A stretch of DNA of 64,000 bases from assembly GCA_949529985.1 (NCBI GenBank), contig CATIRS010000032.1:62001-126000 (forward strand), given 5' to 3'. A model generated the notes under the pieces. It made no database searches and was not told the origin of the DNA. It was given only the letters and a program-made list of their open reading frames with translations. Positions within the stretch are counted from its first letter, which is position 1. The number at the start of each line of letters is the position of its first letter. This document shows, one piece after another, positions 53,313 to 62,449 of the stretch. Source of the DNA: Owenweeksia sp. TMED14. GTDB taxonomy: Bacteria > Bacteroidota > Bacteroidia > Flavobacteriales > Schleiferiaceae. The translations under genes were made by a program, and so were the position numbers.

Positions 53313-54836
53313 ATGGCTTTTTCCCCTATTACAGATTTAATTAAATGGCGCTTAAAAAGTAGAATCGCCGGCATTGATTTAATGAAAAAGGAGCCGCATA
53401 CATCTCAACAGCGAGTTTTAAGAAATCTTTTATCACATTTGGAGAAAACCGATTACGGAAAAAAACATAGTATTCATAAAGAAATGTCATTTGAAGAATA
53501 TCAAGATGCTCTTCCAATTGTCAATTATGAATCCTTTACTCCGTGGATAGAAAGAACCATGAAAGGGGAACAAAATGTAATTTGGGATGGACCTATTCAG
53601 TGGTTCGCTAAAAGTAGTGGAACAACAAATTCTAAAAGTAAGTTTATACCGGTCAGTCGAGAATCACTTGATGAGTGTCATCTATCTATTGGCAAAGATT
53701 TACTCGCTATTTATACAAGTCAATGTCCTCAAAGTGAATTGTTTGATGGCTTATCATTGCGTCTAGGCGGGTCAAGCAAGATTAATAATCTTAAGGATGT
53801 CTCTTATTCCGGTGATCTTTCTGCGATAATGATACAGAACCTACCATTCTGGGCAGAATGGAGGTCAACGCCTACAAATGATATCGCTCTACTTGAAGAT
53901 TGGGAAGAAAAAGTAGAGAAAATATCTCGCCAAGTTATAAATCAAAATATAACTTCGCTTTTCGGTGTTCCCTCCTGGATGCTTGTCCTAATAAGAAGAG
54001 TGCTTTCAATACATGGCAGTGATTCTCTGAGTTCAATATGGCCCAAACTTGAGCTTTTTTGTCATGGCGGTGTGAGTTATACTCCGTATTCTGACAGTTT
54101 TCAAAAGATCCTTCCGAAAGACTGTCAACTTTTAGAAACTTATAATGCCTCTGAAGGGTTTTTTGCGATTCAAGACCGCCTTGAAAAATCAGGAATGCTT
54201 CTTATGCTAGACCATGGCATATTTTATGAATTCATCCCGTTAAATAGTTTTAATGGACGAATATCTAAAACAATTAACCTTGAAAAGGTAACTGAAGCAA
54301 CTGATTATGTTTTGATAATAAGCACTAATGGTGGGTTGTGGAGGTATATTCTTGGGGATACTATCCGGTTTACTTCATTGAATCCCTATCGAATAAAACT
54401 TACGGGACGCACACGACATTTTATAAATGCTTTTGGGGAAGAGCTTATGATAGAAACTGCTGATCAAGCAATTTCTAAAGCCGCAAAAAAAACACATGCT
54501 GAAATTATTGATTATACTGCTGCTCCACTATTCATGAATAGAAAAGAAAACGGAGCACATCAATGGTTAATTGAATTTTCTATTGAACCCAGTAGTTATA
54601 TAGAATTTGCAGAAGTTCTTGATAATGAATTAAAAAACCTTAATTCTGATTACGAAGCAAAAAGATATAATAATTTAATTCTTAGAATGCCGATAATAAT
54701 AAAAGCAGAAAAAGACATATTTCATAATTGGCTAAAATCCAAAAGCAAGCTTGGTGGTCAAAATAAAATTCCACGTTTATCAAACGATAGGAAAAATATA
54801 GAAGAAATCCTTAAATTTAAGCTCTCCAAAACGTAA
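53313..54836 (+). CDS. GH3-family acyl-adenylating protein
   Basis: GH3 (auxin-responsive promoter) superfamily protein, 507 aa. In plants such enzymes adenylate carboxylic acids and conjugate them to amino acids; the bacterial role is largely unknown. The nucleotide-binding segment WFAKSSGTTNSKSKFIPVS near residue 100 is typical, as are ETYNASEGFFAIQD and YVLIISTNGGLWRYILGDTIRF. The C-terminal part contains TGRTRHFINAFGEELMIE. The deoxynucleoside kinase gene follows after 8 bases, so they are probably one transcript without an obvious shared pathway. Confidence 0.88.
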   Translation: MAFSPITDLIKWRLKSRIAGIDLMKKEPHTSQQRVLRNLLSHLEKTDYGKKHSIHKEMSFEEYQDALPIVNYESFTPWIERTMKGEQNVIWDGPIQWFAKSSGTTNSKSKFIPVSRESLDECHLSIGKDLLAIYTSQCPQSELFDGLSLRLGGSSKINNLKDVSYSGDLSAIMIQNLPFWAEWRSTPTNDIALLEDWEEKVEKISRQVINQNITSLFGVPSWMLVLIRRVLSIHGSDSLSSIWPKLELFCHGGVSYTPYSDSFQKILPKDCQLLETYNASEGFFAIQDRLEKSGMLLMLDHGIFYEFIPLNSFNGRISKTINLEKVTEATDYVLIISTNGGLWRYILGDTIRFTSLNPYRIKLTGRTRHFINAFGEELMIETADQAISKAAKKTHAEIIDYTAAPLFMNRKENGAHQWLIEFSIEPSSYIEFAEVLDNELKNLNSDYEAKRYNNLILRMPIIIKAEKDIFHNWLKSKSKLGGQNKIPRLSNDRKNIEEILKFKLSKT

Positions 54837-54844
54837 ATTAGATC

Positions 54845-55453
54845 ATGCATATTGCTATTGCCGGAAATATCGGCTCAGGAAAAACAACCCTTACGACATT
54901 ACTCTCCAAACATTATGGTTGGGATGCTCATTACGAAGAAGTTGAACAGAACCCTTATTTAGATGACTTTTATGGAGATATGATGCGCTGGTCATTCAAC
55001 TTGCAAATATTTTTTCTTAATAGTCGATTTAGGCAAATACACGATATCCGAAAGGGTAGTAAGACAGTCATTCAGGATAGAACTATTTATGAGGATAGCA
55101 CGATATTCGCACCTAACCTTCATGATATGGGGCTAATGTCATCAAGAGATTTTGATGCCTACATGAAACTATTTGATTTAATGGAAGAATTTATAAATCC
55201 TCCCGATTTATTAATTTATCTAAATGCCTCAGTACCAACATTAGTTGATCAAATAAAAAAGAGAGGAAGACCATATGAGAATTCCATTCGTCTTGATTAC
55301 CTAAAGCGTCTAAATACTAGATATGAAGATTGGGTAAAAGGATACGATAAAGGGAAATTGCTAATTATTAATGTGGATAATAATGATTTCAGTGAGAATG
55401 CAGAGGACTTGGGTAAGATTATTTCAAAAATTGATTCAGAGTTAAATAGTTAA
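54845..55453 (+). CDS. Deoxynucleoside kinase
   Basis: Kinase of the dNK/dGK family, 202 aa, phosphorylating deoxynucleosides in salvage. The P-loop is GNIGSGKTT at residues 7-15. The catalytic Glu region is YEEVEQNPYLDDFYGD, and the DRS-like motif is QDRTIYED. The lid region contains KKRGRPYENSIRLDYL. Base preference (dA/dG or dC/dT) cannot be told by eye. Together with the CNT nucleoside transporter at 61162 it supports use of imported nucleosides. A terminator follows at 55476. Confidence 0.92.
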   Translation: MHIAIAGNIGSGKTTLTTLLSKHYGWDAHYEEVEQNPYLDDFYGDMMRWSFNLQIFFLNSRFRQIHDIRKGSKTVIQDRTIYEDSTIFAPNLHDMGLMSSRDFDAYMKLFDLMEEFINPPDLLIYLNASVPTLVDQIKKRGRPYENSIRLDYLKRLNTRYEDWVKGYDKGKLLIINVDNNDFSENAEDLGKIISKIDSELNS

Positions 55454-55475
55454 GACGAATTAAACATTTCTCATT

Positions 55476-55515
55476 ACAATAAAAAACCCGCAATAAGTGC
55501 GGGTTTTTTTATTGT
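55476..55515. terminator. Bidirectional intrinsic terminator
   Basis: Stem ACCCGCA/TGCGGGT with loop ATAAG, flanked by A6 on the left and T7 on the right and extended by ACAAT/ATTGT. It lies between the convergent deoxynucleoside kinase and pyrophosphatase genes. Confidence 0.92.
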
Positions 55516-55533
55516 ATTAAATTTTCTGAAGCT

Positions 55534-57738
55534 TCAGCTGTGATGTGGACACTCTGAATTTTCTTTTTCACATTCTGAAGAACATACATGATGCTCTATT
55601 ACTACTTCAGGTGAATGAGAACTCTGTTCAGAAGCATCTACTACCGAAATAAATGGAGCAATGATTAAAGCAACAATTGAGGTTAGCTTGATTAGAATAT
55701 TCATTGAGGGTCCAGAAGTGTCCTTAAAAGGATCTCCAACAGTATCCCCTGTAACAGATGCCTTATGAGCCTCCGAACCTTTGTATTCCATTTTTCCATC
55801 AATCTCTACACCTTTCTCAAAAGACTTCTTAGCATTATCCCATGCGCCGCCTGCATTATTTTGAAACATCCCCATAAGAACACCACTAACAGTTATTCCT
55901 GCTAACAATCCTCCTAATGCTTCCGGTCCAAACGCAAAACCAACAACAACAGGGGACAATAGTGCCAAAGCCCCTGGAGCAACCATCTCACGAATCGATG
56001 CTGCAGTTGATATTTCAATGCATTTTTCATATTCAGGCTTCCCTGTACCTTCCATTATTCCAGGAATTTCTTTGAACTGTCTGCGAACTTCACGAACCAT
56101 TTCCATGGCTGCTTTTCCAACAGCTGATATTGCTAACGAACTAAAGAAGAATGGTATCATGGCTCCGACAAAAAGCATGGCTAATACATCTGCTTTGTAA
56201 ATATCAATGCTCGTTATTCCCGCTAACCCAACATACGCTGCAAACAATGCCAATGCGGTAAGTGCTGCTGAAGCAATGGCAAACCCTTTACCAGTGGCAG
56301 CTGTTGTGTTTCCAACAGCATCTAAATTATCTGTGCGCTCTCTGACTTCACTTGGCAGTCCACTCATCTCAGCGATTCCCCCTGCATTATCTGCGATTGG
56401 GCCAAATGCGTCAATAGCCAACTGCATGGCGGTTGTCGACATCATTCCAGCAGCAGCAATTGCCACTCCATAAAGGCCTGCTAATTCAAAAGAACCATAT
56501 ATACCTGCCGCTAAAATGATTATTGGAAGAACTGTAGATTCCATTCCAATAGCCAACCCTCCGATAACATTTGTTCCGTGACCTGTTGAACTTTGCTGAA
56601 TGATGCTATTTACAGGTCGACGACCCATTGATGTATAGTATTCCGTCACCAGACTCATTAATGTTCCAACAACCAAACCTAGTATGATAGCCCAAAAAAC
56701 ATCCATTTGAGAAATCTCTCTAATAACATCGCCTCTTTCAAAAGTCATGATTTCAGGGAGCATCCATTGTATAACGAAGTAACTCGAAATCGCAGTTAAT
56801 ATCATTGAACTCCAATTACCAAAATTCATCGCCCGCATAACACTTGATGAATCATTTTTAATTCGAACAAATAGTGTTCCTACAATAGAGTATATGATTC
56901 CTAATCCAGCAATTAGCATTGGGAGTAAAATAGGGGCATTACCTCCAAAGTTGTCATCTGAAATAACTTCCCGGCCTAAAACCATAGTTGCTAACATAGT
57001 TGCCACATATGAACCAAATAAATCCGCACCCATTCCTGCTACATCGCCCACATTATCTCCCACATTGTCAGCAATAGTTGCTGGATTTCTTGGATCGTCT
57101 TCTGGAATTCCTGCCTCAACTTTACCAACTAAATCAGCCCCGACGTCGGCGGCTTTTGTGAAAATACCTCCACCAACTCGAGCAAATAAAGCAATAGATT
57201 CTGCACCAAGAGAGAATCCCGCAAGGACTTCTAGGGCCTGCTGCATGTTGTCATACATTCCTGTAAATAAAATATAGAGTGTGCTTAGTCCCAGAACAGC
57301 AAGACCAGCAACACCTAACCCCATTACCGTTCCTCCGGTAAATGAAACCTTCAAAGCTTGTGCTAGAGATGTCCTTGCGGCTTGAGTTGTTCTAACATTA
57401 GCTTTTGTAGCTATATTCATACCAATCCATCCGGCAAAAGCTGAGAAAACAGCGCCAATTAAAAATGCTATAGCAATTACCCAATCTGTATGCTCTGCAA
57501 CTTTTTCCAATTCAGCAGACCACGCTAGAAGTCCACCTGCAAAAACAACAAAAACTCCAAGAACTTTCCACTCTGCCTTTAAAAAAGCTAGGGCACCCCT
57601 AGATATATGACCTGCCAACTCTATCATGTTTGCATCGCCTTGATCTTGCTTACTAACCCATATTGCCTTAAATATCATTACGACAAGACCAATTAGTCCT
57701 AAAAACGGGATGATTATTTCTACAGATTGATTATTCAT
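55534..57738 (-). CDS. hppA: Membrane-bound ion-pumping pyrophosphatase, K+-dependent type
   Basis: Membrane PPase that couples pyrophosphate hydrolysis to H+ and/or Na+ pumping, 734 aa with about 16 helices. The active-site block reads [23 protein letters not shown]. The motif [10 protein letters not shown] has Ala480 and Gly483, the residues typical of K+-dependent enzymes; K+-independent ones have Lys and Thr there. Na+ versus H+ specificity is not decided here. The last 35 residues form an unusual tail with [20 protein letters not shown] perfect palindrome lies 21 bases upstream of its ATG. Confidence 0.95.
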   Translation of the reverse strand: MNNQSVEIIIPFLGLIGLVVMIFKAIWVSKQDQGDANMIELAGHISRGALAFLKAEWKVLGVFVVFAGGLLAWSAELEKVAEHTDWVIAIAFLIGAVFSAFAGWIGMNIATKANVRTTQAARTSLAQALKVSFTGGTVMGLGVAGLAVLGLSTLYILFTGMYDNMQQALEVLAGFSLGAESIALFARVGGGIFTKAADVGADLVGKVEAGIPEDDPRNPATIADNVGDNVGDVAGMGADLFGSYVATMLATMVLGREVISDDNFGGNAPILLPMLIAGLGIIYSIVGTLFVRIKNDSSSVMRAMNFGNWSSMILTAISSYFVIQWMLPEIMTFERGDVIREISQMDVFWAIILGLVVGTLMSLVTEYYTSMGRRPVNSIIQQSSTGHGTNVIGGLAIGMESTVLPIIILAAGIYGSFELAGLYGVAIAAAGMMSTTAMQLAIDAFGPIADNAGGIAEMSGLPSEVRERTDNLDAVGNTTAATGKGFAIASAALTALALFAAYVGLAGITSIDIYKADVLAMLFVGAMIPFFFSSLAISAVGKAAMEMVREVRRQFKEIPGIMEGTGKPEYEKCIEISTAASIREMVAPGALALLSPVVVGFAFGPEALGGLLAGITVSGVLMGMFQNNAGGAWDNAKKSFEKGVEIDGKMEYKGSEAHKASVTGDTVGDPFKDTSGPSMNILIKLTSIVALIIAPFISVVDASEQSSHSPEVVIEHHVCSSECEKENSECPHHS

Positions 57739-57758
57739 GATTATTAATTTATTTCGAT

Positions 57759-57770
57759 TAAACCGGTTTA
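57759..57770. promoter_or_regulatory. 12-bp palindrome upstream of hppA (candidate LacI-type operator)
   Basis: TAAACCGGTTTA is a perfect palindrome with a central CG, the style of LacI/GalR-family operators, centred about 27 bases before the hppA ATG and 35 bases after the pdhB-side gene boundary. No LacI-family gene is in the window, so the link is only a sequence resemblance. Confidence 0.35.
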
Positions 57771-57798
57771 TCTCTTATTAAATATTATTTCTTTCCTC

Positions 57799-58770
57799 TT
57801 AAAGAACTTCTCGTATTGCCTTAATTAACTGTTTCTTATTTGGAAGAAATGCTTCCATTAAAGTTGGAGCATAGGCTGCGGGAGTATCTGCCGTAGTCAA
57901 TCTAATTATTGGGGAATCTAAATAATCAAATGCCTTTTTCTGCACCATATAAGTCAATTCTGTCGATATACTTCCTAATGGCCAAGCCTCCTCAAGACAA
58001 ACTAAACGATTAGTCTTTTTCACGGATTGTATCACTGAATCATAATCTAAAGGTCGAACTGTTCGCAAATCAATCACCTCGACTTCAATTCCCTCTTCAG
58101 AGAGCTCATCTGCCGCATCGAGAGCAATTTTTATGATTTTTCCAAAACTAACCACAGTAACATGTTTTCCTGAACGCTTAATGTCTGCAACACCTATAGG
58201 TATTGTGTATTCTTCTTCGGGAACTTGTCCTTTATCCCCATACATTTGCTCAGACTCCATAAAAAGAACTGGGTCATCATCTTGAATTGAGGATTTTAAA
58301 AGACCTTTCGCATCATAAACATTAGATGGAACAACAACTTTCAAGCCCGGACAGTTCGCATACCAACTTTCAAAAGCTTGACTATGAGTAGCCCCTAATT
58401 GACCGGCAGAGGCAGTAGGTCCACGAAAGACAATGGGAACACTTAATTGGCCACCTGACATTTGTCTTAGCTTGGCAGCATTACTAATAATTTGATCTAT
58501 GGCTACCATTGAGAAATTAAATGTCATAAATTCAACAATTGGACGAAGGCCGTTCATAGCTGCACCAACTGCAATTCCTGCGAATCCAAGTTCTGAAATA
58601 GGTGTATCAATTACTCTTTTAGAACCAAATTCATCTAACATTCCTTTAGATGCTTTATACGCTCCGTTATATTCAGCAACCTCCTCTCCCAGAAGGATAA
58701 TAGTCTCATCCTTACGCATTTCCTCGCTCATGGCTTCAGCTACCGCTTCACGAAATTGAATTTCACGCAT
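57799..58770 (-). CDS. pdhB: Pyruvate dehydrogenase E1 component, beta subunit
   Basis: Beta chain of the thiamine-diphosphate-dependent E1 of the pyruvate dehydrogenase complex, 323 aa. Typical text is FREAVAEAMSEEMRKDETI, LLGEEVAEYNGAYKASKGM, and TPISELGFAGIAVGAAMNGL, containing the Glu that activates thiamine diphosphate. SAGQLGATHSQAFESWYA and the C-terminal EEAWPLGS follow. The alpha, E2 and E3 genes are not adjacent, as often in Bacteroidota. A branched-chain 2-oxo acid specificity is less likely but cannot be excluded by sequence alone. It has a promoter element at 58793-58800 and is divergent from etfB. Confidence 0.9.
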   Translation of the reverse strand: MREIQFREAVAEAMSEEMRKDETIILLGEEVAEYNGAYKASKGMLDEFGSKRVIDTPISELGFAGIAVGAAMNGLRPIVEFMTFNFSMVAIDQIISNAAKLRQMSGGQLSVPIVFRGPTASAGQLGATHSQAFESWYANCPGLKVVVPSNVYDAKGLLKSSIQDDDPVLFMESEQMYGDKGQVPEEEYTIPIGVADIKRSGKHVTVVSFGKIIKIALDAADELSEEGIEVEVIDLRTVRPLDYDSVIQSVKKTNRLVCLEEAWPLGSISTELTYMVQKKAFDYLDSPIIRLTTADTPAAYAPTLMEAFLPNKKQLIKAIREVL

Positions 58771-58792
58771 ATCTTTTGTTCATTAAGGACCG

Positions 58793-58800
58793 CAAAAATA
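58793..58800 (-). promoter_or_regulatory. Putative pdhB promoter -7 element
   Basis: Minus-strand TATTTTTG, 22 bases before the pdhB ATG, with a TTA (one mismatch from TTG) 21 bases upstream of it. Confidence 0.5.
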
Positions 58801-58813
58801 AGCACTTCCGATG

Positions 58814-58821
58814 TATTTTTG
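58814..58821 (+). promoter_or_regulatory. Possible etfBA promoter -7 element
   Basis: Plus-strand TATTTTTG, 42 bases before the etfB ATG. It faces away from the pdhB element only 13 bases off. No TTG is present at the expected distance, so it is weaker than the pdhB call. Confidence 0.4.
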
Positions 58822-58863
58822 TAACGATTCCTTTATATTATCCGATAAGTTTAAAGAGTTACC

Positions 58864-59610
58864 ATGAAAATATTAGTTTGCATTAGCCATGTTCCCGACA
58901 CAACATCCAAGATTAAGTTTACTTCAGACGGACATTCGTTGGACAAAGACGGCGTTCAATTTGTAATCAACCCATACGATGAGTTTGGCTTAACTAAAGC
59001 CTTGCAGCTCAAGGAAGAGCACGGTGGTGTTGTATCTGTGATAACATTTGGAGACTCTGATGTTGAACAAACCCTTCGCAAAGCACTAGCGATAGGTGCT
59101 GACGATGCATATCGACTTGATGGAGTGCCGAATGATGGAATACAGACTTCACAAGAATTAGCTTTTTTCATTAAAGAAAATGAATTTGACTTAATAATAT
59201 GTGGTCAAGAGTCCATTGACTATAATGGTGGCATAGTTCCAGGTGCGCTTGCGGCAAACTTGAATCTTCCTTTTATTAACGCTTGTATCGGGCTTGAGAT
59301 AAATGATAATGTTGCAAATACTGTAAGAGAAACAGATGGAGGTAAAGAAACTGCAAGTGCAAACCTGCCAATTATAATAGCAGGAAAAAAAGGACTTGTA
59401 GAGGAAAAAGAGCTTCGAATACCAAATATGCGAGGAATTATGACTGCCCGCAGCAAGACCTTGAAAGTTATCGAATTGAGTGGCGCGAAATCTCTTAGTG
59501 AGTCAATTTCCTTTTCAGCTCCACCGGAGAAAAAAGCGGTAAAAATAATCTCTTCAGAAAATATAGAGGAGTTAGTTAGACTATTAAATGAAGAATCTAA
59601 AGTTATATAA
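58864..59610 (+). CDS. etfB: Electron transfer flavoprotein beta subunit
   Basis: Beta chain of ETF, which collects electrons from acyl-CoA dehydrogenases and hands them to ETF:quinone oxidoreductase. It has 248 aa. Family segments are CISHVPDTTSKIKFT, NPYDEFGLTKALQLKE, the GADDAYRLDG region, and GQESIDYNGGIVPGALAANL. The C-terminal recognition loop MRGIMTARSKTLKV is also present. The stop overlaps the etfA start by one base (TAATG). Confidence 0.95.
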   Translation: MKILVCISHVPDTTSKIKFTSDGHSLDKDGVQFVINPYDEFGLTKALQLKEEHGGVVSVITFGDSDVEQTLRKALAIGADDAYRLDGVPNDGIQTSQELAFFIKENEFDLIICGQESIDYNGGIVPGALAANLNLPFINACIGLEINDNVANTVRETDGGKETASANLPIIIAGKKGLVEEKELRIPNMRGIMTARSKTLKVIELSGAKSLSESISFSAPPEKKAVKIISSENIEELVRLLNEESKVI

Positions 59611-60563
59611 TGATGGTAATTATCTACGCAGAAACTTGGAATAAAAAATTTAAAAAAACAACATTTGAAGCAGTTAATTATGGTGCTAGATGCTCAAAAG
59701 AAATAGGAACTGAGGCCATTGCGGTAGTTTTTGGAGAATGTGATTCTCATCTAGCCGATCTTGGAAATCATGGTGCAGACCGAATTATACATATTCAAGG
59801 AATTGAACAATTTGAGCCATTTTCTTTTGCAACAGTCTTATCTGATATTGCAAAAGAGTTCAATGGAAAATTGATAATAGTAAATGGAACCGCCAATGGG
59901 AAATCATTAATTGGTGTGATGTCATCCCTGCTAAGCTCTTCTGCTATCTCTAATGTAACCGAACTACCTGTTAACTATGAGCCCATTAACGTTCATAGAA
60001 GTGCATTTTCTTCTAAAGGAATTGAAAAATGCTCGAGCAAATCTAATTGTACAATTCTTGGAATAGTACCTAATAGTATTGGAATAATATCATTAGAAGA
60101 TATTGAATCTATAATTGAAGTCAGAAATATTATCTCCAAAGGGAAAACAATTTTTGGTGAATCACAAAATGAATCAGGTAATGTCCCTCTACCTGAAGCT
60201 GAACGAGTTGTTTCTGCAGGAAGGGGTATGAAGGGGCCTGAAAATTGGGGTATTATAACTGAGTTAGCGGAGGTCCTAAATGCTGGAACAGCATGCTCTA
60301 AGCCAGTTAGCGATATCGGTTGGCGTCCTCACAGTGAACACGTAGGACAAACTGGAATACAGATTAATCCACAATTATATATCGCTATTGGCATCTCTGG
60401 AGCAATTCAACATTTAGCGGGCGTAAGTAGATCAAAAACAATTGTCGTGATAAATAATGATCCTGAAGCTCCGTTTTTCAAGGCAGCGGATTATGGAATC
60501 ATTGGAGACGCATTTGATGTTGTCCCTCGATTAACTGAAGCGATTAAAAGTTTCCAAAAATGA
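59610..60563 (+). CDS. etfA: Electron transfer flavoprotein alpha subunit
   Basis: FAD-carrying alpha chain of ETF, 317 aa. The C-terminal FAD domain is unmistakable: VSAGRGMKGPENWGII, then GWRPHSEHVGQTG, then PQLYIAIGISGAIQHLAGVSRSKTIVVINNDPEAPFFKAADYGIIGD. The start is ATG at 59610, with a second in-frame ATG immediately after. It overlaps both neighbours: the etfB stop by one base and the DUF151 gene by four. Confidence 0.96.
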   Translation: MMVIIYAETWNKKFKKTTFEAVNYGARCSKEIGTEAIAVVFGECDSHLADLGNHGADRIIHIQGIEQFEPFSFATVLSDIAKEFNGKLIIVNGTANGKSLIGVMSSLLSSSAISNVTELPVNYEPINVHRSAFSSKGIEKCSSKSNCTILGIVPNSIGIISLEDIESIIEVRNIISKGKTIFGESQNESGNVPLPEAERVVSAGRGMKGPENWGIITELAEVLNAGTACSKPVSDIGWRPHSEHVGQTGIQINPQLYIAIGISGAIQHLAGVSRSKTIVVINNDPEAPFFKAADYGIIGDAFDVVPRLTEAIKSFQK

Positions 60564-61150
60564 TGGAAAAAAAAATACGTTTAGAAGTTAAGGGGTTAAC
60601 CTACAGCGAGAGACCATCTGGCGCCTATGCATTATTATTAGAAGCTATTGACGACAAAATAAAAATACCAATTGTAATTGGTGCATTTGAAGCCCAAAGT
60701 ATAGCAATAGCACTAGATAAAATGACTAAACCGCCAAGACCGATGACACACGATCTTTTTCAATCGGTCCTCGAAAAACATCATATTAAATTAGAAGAAG
60801 TACAAATAAAGGATCTTCAAGATGGTGTCTTTTACGCTTCCTTAATTTTTAAAAATGAAGCAGGCTATCAAACTATAGATTCTCGTCCATCTGATGCGAT
60901 CGCTCTTGCACTGAGGTCAGACTGTCCAATATTTACCACGCGAGAAGTTCTTCTCAAAGCTGGAATCACTTCGTCAATTAATGATCCTAAGTTGTCAGTA
61001 TCGCCTGTTGATAAGGCTGTTCAAGTCAAGAATCTAACTGACATTAGTGCTATTTCAAAAAAAAACCTTGAAGGAATATTAAATAAAGCTATTCTGTCAG
61101 AAGATTACGAACTTGCTGCTCAAATTCGTGACGAATTAAATAAAAAATAA
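60560..61150 (+). CDS. DUF151 (bifunctional nuclease) domain protein with C-terminal UVR motif
   Basis: Protein of 196 aa. Residues about 1-135 are the DUF151/BFN domain (YALLLEAIDDKIKIPIVIGAFEAQSIAIAL, then FKNEAGYQTIDSRPSDAIALALR), linked in some organisms to nuclease activity. The last 28 residues (LEGILNKAILSEDYELAAQIRDELNKK) match a UVR motif as in UvrB/UvrC and ClpC regulators. The start overlaps the etfA stop by four bases. Function in this organism is unknown; translational coupling to ETF is notable but may be only genome compaction. Confidence 0.88.
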   Translation: MMEKKIRLEVKGLTYSERPSGAYALLLEAIDDKIKIPIVIGAFEAQSIAIALDKMTKPPRPMTHDLFQSVLEKHHIKLEEVQIKDLQDGVFYASLIFKNEAGYQTIDSRPSDAIALALRSDCPIFTTREVLLKAGITSSINDPKLSVSPVDKAVQVKNLTDISAISKKNLEGILNKAILSEDYELAAQIRDELNKK

Positions 61151-61161
61151 TATATCAATAA

Positions 61162-62445
61162 ATGGATATTCTAAGACCAATATTAAGCCTAGCACTTTTG
61201 TTAGGCATATTATGGTTAGCGAGCTCAAATAGAAAGGCAATTTCTTGGACGCTGGTAGTTAAAGGGCTTCTAATTCAATTTGGACTGGCATTCTTGATAC
61301 TCGAGATAGACTGGATATCCAATGGTTTTGATTCTATAGGAAAGGCTTTCGTATCTCTATTGGGTTTTGCTCGCGAGGGGAGTTTATTTCTATTTGGAGA
61401 TTTGGTTGGACGAGTAGATAGTTTTGGCTACATATTTGCCTTTCAAGTTTTGCCCACAATTATTTTTTTTAGCGCAATAACAAGTTTATTATTTCATTTT
61501 GGAATCCTGCAACGGGTTGTTTATGTTTTTGCCTGGTTCATGAAGCGTACTTTAAAGCTATCAGGAGCAGAGAGTTTATCCGCCGCCGCCAATGTTTTTG
61601 TTGGGCAAACTGAAGCTCCTTTACTAGTAAAACCCTACATAGCTAAAATGACCCGGTCAGAATTACTCTGTCTGATGTCAGGAGGAATGTCAACAATAGC
61701 CGGAGCAGTTTTGGCAGCTTATATCAATTATCTCGGAGGAGATGATCCAGAACGGCAAATATTTTTTGCTCGTCACTTATTAGCAGCTTCAGTAATGAGC
61801 GCTCCAGCAGCGATTGTTGGAGCTAAAATGCTAATGCCCGAAACCGAAGAATTTATTGATTCAGCAAACGTCAAAATCGAAAAGCAAGGAAACTGGTTAG
61901 AGGCTATCGCCCATGGCACTGCTGATGGTTTAAAAATGGCTGTAAATGTAGGAGTCATGCTACTGGTATTTACTGCTCTTATAGCATTAGTAAATGCACT
62001 TCTTAGTGGAGCCATTGGAAGTTGGACTGGCCTCAATGATCTTCTCAGTTCTACTACAAATGGTCGTTACACAGAATTCAACCTACAGTCGATATTTGGG
62101 TTAGCTCTAGCACCTTTAACATGGCTAATGGGGGTTCCATGGGTTGATGCTGCTGCCGTTGGTCAGCTACTAGGAGAAAAAACAGTCCTAAATGAATTCT
62201 ACGCATACGTATCCATGGAAGGCCTTATGAATAACGGTGAACTGCGTTCAGAAAAAGCACAAATATTATCGACATATATTTTATGTGGTTTTGCCAATTT
62301 TGCATCTATAGGGATTCAAATTGGTGGTATCGGCGCACTCGCTCCCAGCAGAAGAAAAGACCTCAGTCAACTAGGATTAAGAGCCCTTTTGGCTGGCACT
62401 ACAGCTTCTCTTTTCACGGCCATATTAGTTGGAATATTTTATTAA
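61162..62445 (+). CDS. Concentrative nucleoside transporter (NupC/CNT family)
   Basis: Cation-coupled nucleoside importer in the inner membrane, 427 aa, about ten helices. The family signature [40 protein letters not shown] is clear, and a later [30 protein letters not shown] matches the C-terminal CNT motif. The motif order fits NupC/CNT rather than NupG. It starts 11 bases after the DUF151 gene and precedes thyA by 4 bases. Imported nucleosides could feed the deoxynucleoside kinase at 54845. Confidence 0.94.
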   Translation: MDILRPILSLALLLGILWLASSNRKAISWTLVVKGLLIQFGLAFLILEIDWISNGFDSIGKAFVSLLGFAREGSLFLFGDLVGRVDSFGYIFAFQVLPTIIFFSAITSLLFHFGILQRVVYVFAWFMKRTLKLSGAESLSAAANVFVGQTEAPLLVKPYIAKMTRSELLCLMSGGMSTIAGAVLAAYINYLGGDDPERQIFFARHLLAASVMSAPAAIVGAKMLMPETEEFIDSANVKIEKQGNWLEAIAHGTADGLKMAVNVGVMLLVFTALIALVNALLSGAIGSWTGLNDLLSSTTNGRYTEFNLQSIFGLALAPLTWLMGVPWVDAAAVGQLLGEKTVLNEFYAYVSMEGLMNNGELRSEKAQILSTYILCGFANFASIGIQIGGIGALAPSRRKDLSQLGLRALLAGTTASLFTAILVGIFY

Positions 62446-62449
62446 TCAC

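Noticed and set aside
56207-57277. Several plus-strand open frames (56207-56473, 56894-57277) rich in Ala, Pro and Ser.
   Set aside because: They lie opposite hppA, whose Gly/Ala-rich codons leave the antisense strand open. No starts, signals or family resemblance.
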